Under the pieces are notes generated by a model. It saw only the letters and a list, made by a program, of their open reading frames with translations. It was not told where the DNA came from and made no database searches. The translations under genes were made by a program, and so were the position numbers. Shown one piece after another: positions 45,871-49,419 of a stretch of DNA of 49,419 bases. Location of the stretch: positions 1 to 49,419 of the forward strand of contig JAQSYO010000027.1 of the NCBI GenBank assembly GCA_029256105.1, written 5' to 3'. Source of the DNA: Herbinix sp. GTDB lineage: Bacteria; Bacillota; Clostridia; Lachnospirales; Lachnospiraceae. Numbering within the stretch: the first letter of the stretch is position 1; every line of letters starts with the position of its first letter.

Positions 45871-47583
45871 CTAAAATGACATATATTTAAGATATAAATC
45901 ATAAAAATCATCATCGTTAGATAAATGTATTTCATCCGATATAGATATTATCCGTTCCATTTTTTCCTTTGAGTCTGATACCGTAAGAAACTCAATTACT
46001 CCAGCCAGCGAACTATTCCCAATAACAATAACTTTATCACGGAATTCTTCCGGTAACAAACCAATGTGAATTGCTTTGTCGATATTAAGCTTAAATCCAA
46101 AACCTCCTGCAAGATACACCTTATTAATTTCTTCTTGCGTTATCCCATAATTTTTTATAAGTATTTCGAGCCCAGCTCGTATTGCAGCTTTTGCCAACTG
46201 TAGCTCACGAATATCTTTTTGTGTAAACTGAATTTCAGTCCCTGCGGAATTTTGATCTTGTTGTGAATTATTACTTTCCACCAAGACTTCTTCTCCGACC
46301 TGCCTGAGAATCGGAAATCCATCTTTAAAATACTCGTCAACCAGCAGACCAGTGTCATCAATCAAGCCTGCTTTAAAAAGCTCAGATGTTACTTCAACCA
46401 CACCCGTTCCACAAATTCCTATCGCTGGTTTATTACCGATGGTTCCAACCGTTACCTCTTTGCCTCGAATTGAAATGCTACTAATTGCTCCCGGTACACT
46501 CCCCATACCGAAGGTAATATTACCTCCTTCAAATGCTGGTCCTGCTGCTGTAGATGTAACTAAAATCCGTTCCTGGTTCCCGAGAGCCATCTCTCCGTTT
46601 GTCCCAAGATCTATCAACAAACATGGTTTTTTATTCGTATAATATCCACAAAAGGATAGTCCTGCTACGATATCTCCACCTACAAAGGTTGAGATACCTG
46701 GTAATAGTACGACCGGAACCTCCTGTAACGTATTCACAAACTCTACGTCTACTAAATTCAAACGCCTTTCAATATTACTAAGCATATTAATATTTAAAGA
46801 ATCATTTATTCCATTTTGAACGATAGAAGTTGAAATAATATCTTTTAATTTTATTTCTATCATACCTATATTAACCGGTGTAAACGGGAATACCCCCAAG
46901 GTCTCACAGGAATAACCCAATAAAAGGTGCCCCATAGTGGTATTGCCGGCTATCGCTATTTTCCATATTTTATTTGCAGTTATCCCAGTATCCTTTATAA
47001 CTGATAGGATGCCTTCCAGTATGCAGTTACCGATTGCCTTACGAAGTTCTTCCTTCTTTCCTTCATTTGATGCCATTATCCTTGAGATAACATCAGCTCC
47101 ATAAACTCTCTGTGGATTGATAACAGCATGAGTATTTACTATACTTCCATCTTTCCTATCTATAATACTAATTGCCACGGTTGTTGTTCCAAGATCAATC
47201 GCGATGGCATAACTTTCCTCTTCCACCGATACAATATCAATAGGTGATACACGTATACTTTCTGTAACAACTTCAATATCAGCTTCCTTCCCAACAATCG
47301 GCTTTATTGATATATCGCCCCTGGGGTAAGCTTTGCAGGATAGTCGATATCCTTTCTGCAACTCTTCATTTGTGAATATGTGATGGTCCTGTGAAGTTAT
47401 ATCCAAATCACCTTTTATAACTTGAATCTTACATTTTCCACACGTTCCCCTTCCACCACAATCAGAGCGACAAGGTATGCTCTGCCGGATCATAGCATCC
47501 AGAAGATTTTCATTATCAGAACATGTTATTGTTTGAAAAGTATTATGAAGCTGTTGAATTTCTATCTGATATCTCTTATCCAT
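45871..47583 (-). CDS. Ferredoxin-ASKHA protein (DUF4445, RACo-like reactivator family)
   Basis: The 570-residue protein starts at ATG 47583, nine bases after AGGTGG; a TTG two codons earlier is closer than ideal. Residues 1-95 are a plant-type [2Fe-2S] ferredoxin with CRSDCGGRGTCGKCKI and a fourth Cys in YRLSCKAYP. The rest is an actin-like ATPase pair: AIDLGTTTVAISI, AIAGNTTMGHLLLG, LLIDLGTNGEMALG, GNITFGMGSVPGAI, GICGTGVVEV and VYLAGGFGFKLN. Characterised relatives reactivate corrinoid proteins by ATP-driven reduction. No corrinoid protein or methyltransferase is in the window, so the partner is unknown. A Gln/Asn-rich loop (VESNNSQQDQNSAGTE) interrupts the second half. Confidence 0.9.
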   Translation of the reverse strand: MDKRYQIEIQQLHNTFQTITCSDNENLLDAMIRQSIPCRSDCGGRGTCGKCKIQVIKGDLDITSQDHHIFTNEELQKGYRLSCKAYPRGDISIKPIVGKEADIEVVTESIRVSPIDIVSVEEESYAIAIDLGTTTVAISIIDRKDGSIVNTHAVINPQRVYGADVISRIMASNEGKKEELRKAIGNCILEGILSVIKDTGITANKIWKIAIAGNTTMGHLLLGYSCETLGVFPFTPVNIGMIEIKLKDIISTSIVQNGINDSLNINMLSNIERRLNLVDVEFVNTLQEVPVVLLPGISTFVGGDIVAGLSFCGYYTNKKPCLLIDLGTNGEMALGNQERILVTSTAAGPAFEGGNITFGMGSVPGAISSISIRGKEVTVGTIGNKPAIGICGTGVVEVTSELFKAGLIDDTGLLVDEYFKDGFPILRQVGEEVLVESNNSQQDQNSAGTEIQFTQKDIRELQLAKAAIRAGLEILIKNYGITQEEINKVYLAGGFGFKLNIDKAIHIGLLPEEFRDKVIVIGNSSLAGVIEFLTVSDSKEKMERIISISDEIHLSNDDDFYDLYLKYMSF

Positions 47584-47714
47584 TATCAATCACCACCTCG
47601 AATATATCTCTTAACATATTGTAAATTTAATTCCTTCTTTCGTCAATTATATATATCCTGGTCTTTGAGTTAGATGGATTATCAAATTTTATGTAGAATA
47701 ATAATCACAATTTA

Positions 47715-48467
47715 TCAGGAATTTAGAAAGCTTCTTAATTTCTCAACATACCCTATAGGATTTCCAAGAGAAAAACCGCAGTGATTATATCCTACTAATT
47801 CTTCAACAATGCTCTCCGGAATAGTCTTTGCAGCCTCCAATACGTCTTTTTTCATCATACCTTTTTCCTTACTTCCATACAGCAATAACACCTTAGCCTT
47901 TGTATTTGAAAGACTTTTCGGTATATTATAATTTAAATAAGTGTGATATAGATTTACATTACTTTCGTCACTTAGCGCTTTTGCATCTTCAATAAATTGA
48001 TTTAACAATTCTTCTGGCCACCCGTACTGGCGACAAGACCACCTTACCATCCATTTCATATTATAGGATATTGACATTGCTTTTATCATCCACTTATTGC
48101 ATACCATCTTTGCTAATCTAGGCTTTGCAGTACAAATTCCACTTTCTAATATAGCCTTATTAATGAAATCAGTTCGTCTGGATAACACCTCCATTGCAAT
48201 CTGCGATCCCAAGGAGGCACCACCAATAGCAAAAAGGTGTCCACCACACATTTCATCTATATAATGAATAATTTTGTTAGCCTGTTCTTGGGTAGAGGAA
48301 TATGTAATTGATTTCTCTTCGCCATGACCATCTAGTACCGGTAAAATAACACAGTAATCTTTTTGTAATTGAAGTGCTTGCTTCTCAAACATCCAAGACG
48401 AATTTCCACCACCATGAATCAGCATAATTTGGGGTAACTGTCTGTCTCCATACTCATAAAATTTCAT
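47715..48467 (-). CDS. Alpha/beta hydrolase
   Basis: The 250-residue protein has the hydrolase fold: oxyanion-hole HGGGNSSWMF, nucleophile elbow IGGASLGSQIA (Ser), and a C-terminal His in VGYNHCGFSLG. The segment normally holding the acid reads LLLYGSKEKGMM, with Glu instead of the usual Asp. A helical cap (about 115-190) lies between. There is no signal peptide, so it is cytoplasmic. The ATG is eight bases after GGGGG and 15 bases after the stop of the TetR gene, so regulator and enzyme form one unit. Substrate unknown; ester or small-molecule detoxification would fit. Confidence 0.87.
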   Translation of the reverse strand: MKFYEYGDRQLPQIMLIHGGGNSSWMFEKQALQLQKDYCVILPVLDGHGEEKSITYSSTQEQANKIIHYIDEMCGGHLFAIGGASLGSQIAMEVLSRRTDFINKAILESGICTAKPRLAKMVCNKWMIKAMSISYNMKWMVRWSCRQYGWPEELLNQFIEDAKALSDESNVNLYHTYLNYNIPKSLSNTKAKVLLLYGSKEKGMMKKDVLEAAKTIPESIVEELVGYNHCGFSLGNPIGYVEKLRSFLNS

Positions 48468-48482
48468 CCGCTACACCCCCTT

Positions 48483-49070
48483 CTATGAAATAAAAATTTC
48501 ATCCAACATATTATCAATCAAACGATTTATCATCTTTTCCAGACCATCTTTATGAAGTAAGTCTGCATTTTCTATCGTTATATTAAGAATTTGAAGCCAA
48601 TCCATAACAGCAATCAAATCAATTGTTTCTCTTTTATGATTAATATAAGGTAAATTACCTTTAATACTTGCTTCTGAGGTCTCAAAATCTAATTTAAACT
48701 CTTCAGGAAGTCTGGTAATTAAGGTTTGAATATCTTCTCTCGTCAAAAAACGTAATACATTCTGTTCATCCAAAAGCATCATATCATGATATAAGCTTCG
48801 TAAATCGGTTCGCTCTATATATCCTTTATCTAAAACGATATTCTCAGTTTTATTATTTATCTGCTCCTGATATCGTTTTACTAAAAAGAACACCAAAATC
48901 TCTTTTGAAGCAAAAAAATTATAAAACGTACCTTGTGCAATACCAACTTTTTTCGTTATTAAATCAATATTCATTCCCTTTAATCCGTATTTCTTGATTA
49001 ATAATAACCCTACATCTAATAGCTGATCTTTTATTGCCAGCTTTCGTTCCTCTGAATATATTTTAGGAAT
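48483..49070 (-). CDS. TetR-family regulator, probably starting at ATT
   Basis: The first in-frame ATG (48974) would cut off the first helices of the DNA-binding domain. The frame is open upstream and encodes the missing part (PKIYSEERKLAIKDQLLDV, then GLLLIKKYGLKGMNIDLI). At its head GGAGG stands seven bases before ATT at 49070, exactly where related proteins begin with Met-Pro-Lys. No ATG, GTG or TTG is suitably placed, so ATT appears to be the start, giving 195 residues. The HTH (IAQGTFYNFFASKEIL) is clear. It likely controls itself and the hydrolase behind it. A point mutation of a former ATG is the alternative. Confidence 0.82.
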   Translation of the reverse strand: MPKIYSEERKLAIKDQLLDVGLLLIKKYGLKGMNIDLITKKVGIAQGTFYNFFASKEILVFFLVKRYQEQINNKTENIVLDKGYIERTDLRSLYHDMMLLDEQNVLRFLTREDIQTLITRLPEEFKLDFETSEASIKGNLPYINHKRETIDLIAVMDWLQILNITIENADLLHKDGLEKMINRLIDNMLDEIFIS

Positions 49071-49120
49071 AAGACCACCTCCAATAATATGAATATTTTT
49101 CTCATTTATTCATTTTATTT

Positions 49121-49152
49121 AATATAACACAGATTTATATAATTGTAAATCT
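49121..49152 (-). promoter_or_regulatory. Promoter and operator-like repeat of the TetR-hydrolase unit
   Basis: TTTACA (49144-49149) and TATATT (49121-49126) are 17 bases apart. The inverted repeat AGATTTA / TAAATCT (49131-49137 with 49146-49152) overlaps the -35 box and spacer and is a candidate site for autoregulation. Confidence 0.55.
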
Positions 49153-49254
49153 CAATATCTATTCAAATTCTAATGTACTTGTAAATCTCTTTCTCTGAGT
49201 AAATCCCGATGTCTTCATAGACCTCTATCTTCGTAAATCTCCATTTTCTTAACC

Positions 49255-49419
49255 CTCTATCTTCTTAAAACTCTATCTTCTTAAAACTCTATCTTCTTAA
49301 AACTCTATCTTAAAACTCTATCTTAAAACTCTATCTTCTTAAAACTCTATCTTCTTAAAACTCTATCTTCTTAAAACTCTATCTTCTTAAAACTCTATCT
49401 TCTTAAAACTCTATCTTCT
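49255..49419. repeat. Tandem repeat, 16-bp unit, running off the window edge
   Basis: The unit CTCTATCTTCTTAAAA occurs eight times in full, with two 13-bp copies lacking CTT (49303-49328) and a partial copy at the edge. Copies are otherwise identical, so the array is young. Decayed versions (CTCTATCTTCGTAAAT, CTCCATTTTCTTAACC) lead in from about 49223. The repeat is non-coding: the unit brings in-frame stops on both strands. Confidence 0.9.

Overview
The window is AT-rich, with mostly compact minus-strand operons, strong Shine-Dalgarno sequences, a T-box leader, SigA-type TTGACA/TATAAT promoters, clostridial families (GGGtGRT protein, Mini-RNase III, DUF4349 lipoprotein, ferredoxin-ASKHA protein) and many methyl-accepting chemoreceptors. 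This fits the chromosome of a motile, anaerobic member of Clostridia, most likely Lachnospiraceae. The species cannot be fixed from sequence alone. No phage, insertion sequence, CRISPR array, rRNA or tRNA was seen.

Left edge (1-3.7 kb, plus strand): the 3' part of a sugar isomerase of the L-fucose isomerase type, an exported phosphodiester glycosidase, a family 2 glycosyltransferase with a GtrA-like membrane domain, and a 52-residue protein. A hairpin then separates this strand from the next block.

Signalling island (3.7-19.8 kb, minus strand). Read in the direction of transcription it holds cheW, two chemoreceptors, a second cheW with a third chemoreceptor, a TetR regulator, cheA, the last ~50 codons of a destroyed cheR, a 1170-residue hybrid histidine kinase, a single-domain response regulator and a PAS-GGDEF-EAL protein. 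Three promoters with perfect TTGACA/TATAAT boxes drive the cheW, cheW and tetR units, each with a palindrome at or near the start site. The island joins a chemotaxis-type kinase to c-di-GMP turnover, but intact CheR, CheB, CheC and CheD are not present here. Two of the three receptors share a C-terminal tail, and a 19-bp tandem repeat follows the tail of one of them.

Middle (19.9-36.5 kb): a quinol-monooxygenase-like protein, the GGGtGRT protein with its NifU-like partner, a left-handed beta-helix protein, a topoisomerase III, a DegV and LUD-domain pair with a small cysteine-rich protein, glyA, a nucleoside salvage group (deoD, deoC, cytidine deaminase), a MATE transporter, a PrdX-like deacylase, an exported hypothetical protein and DNA polymerase IV.

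Right part (36.5-49.4 kb, minus strand): a DUF4349 lipoprotein behind an ECF-sigma-like promoter, a very large secreted 5'-nucleotidase with Ig-like repeats, a cysE-cysS-mrnC operon under a tRNA-Cys T-box, ispF behind a long structured leader that ends in a terminator next to its ribosome binding site, a ferredoxin-ASKHA reactivase-like protein, and a TetR-hydrolase pair whose regulator appears to start at ATT. The window ends in a 16-bp tandem repeat. The strongest candidates for something new are the ispF leader RNA and the shared chemoreceptor tail.
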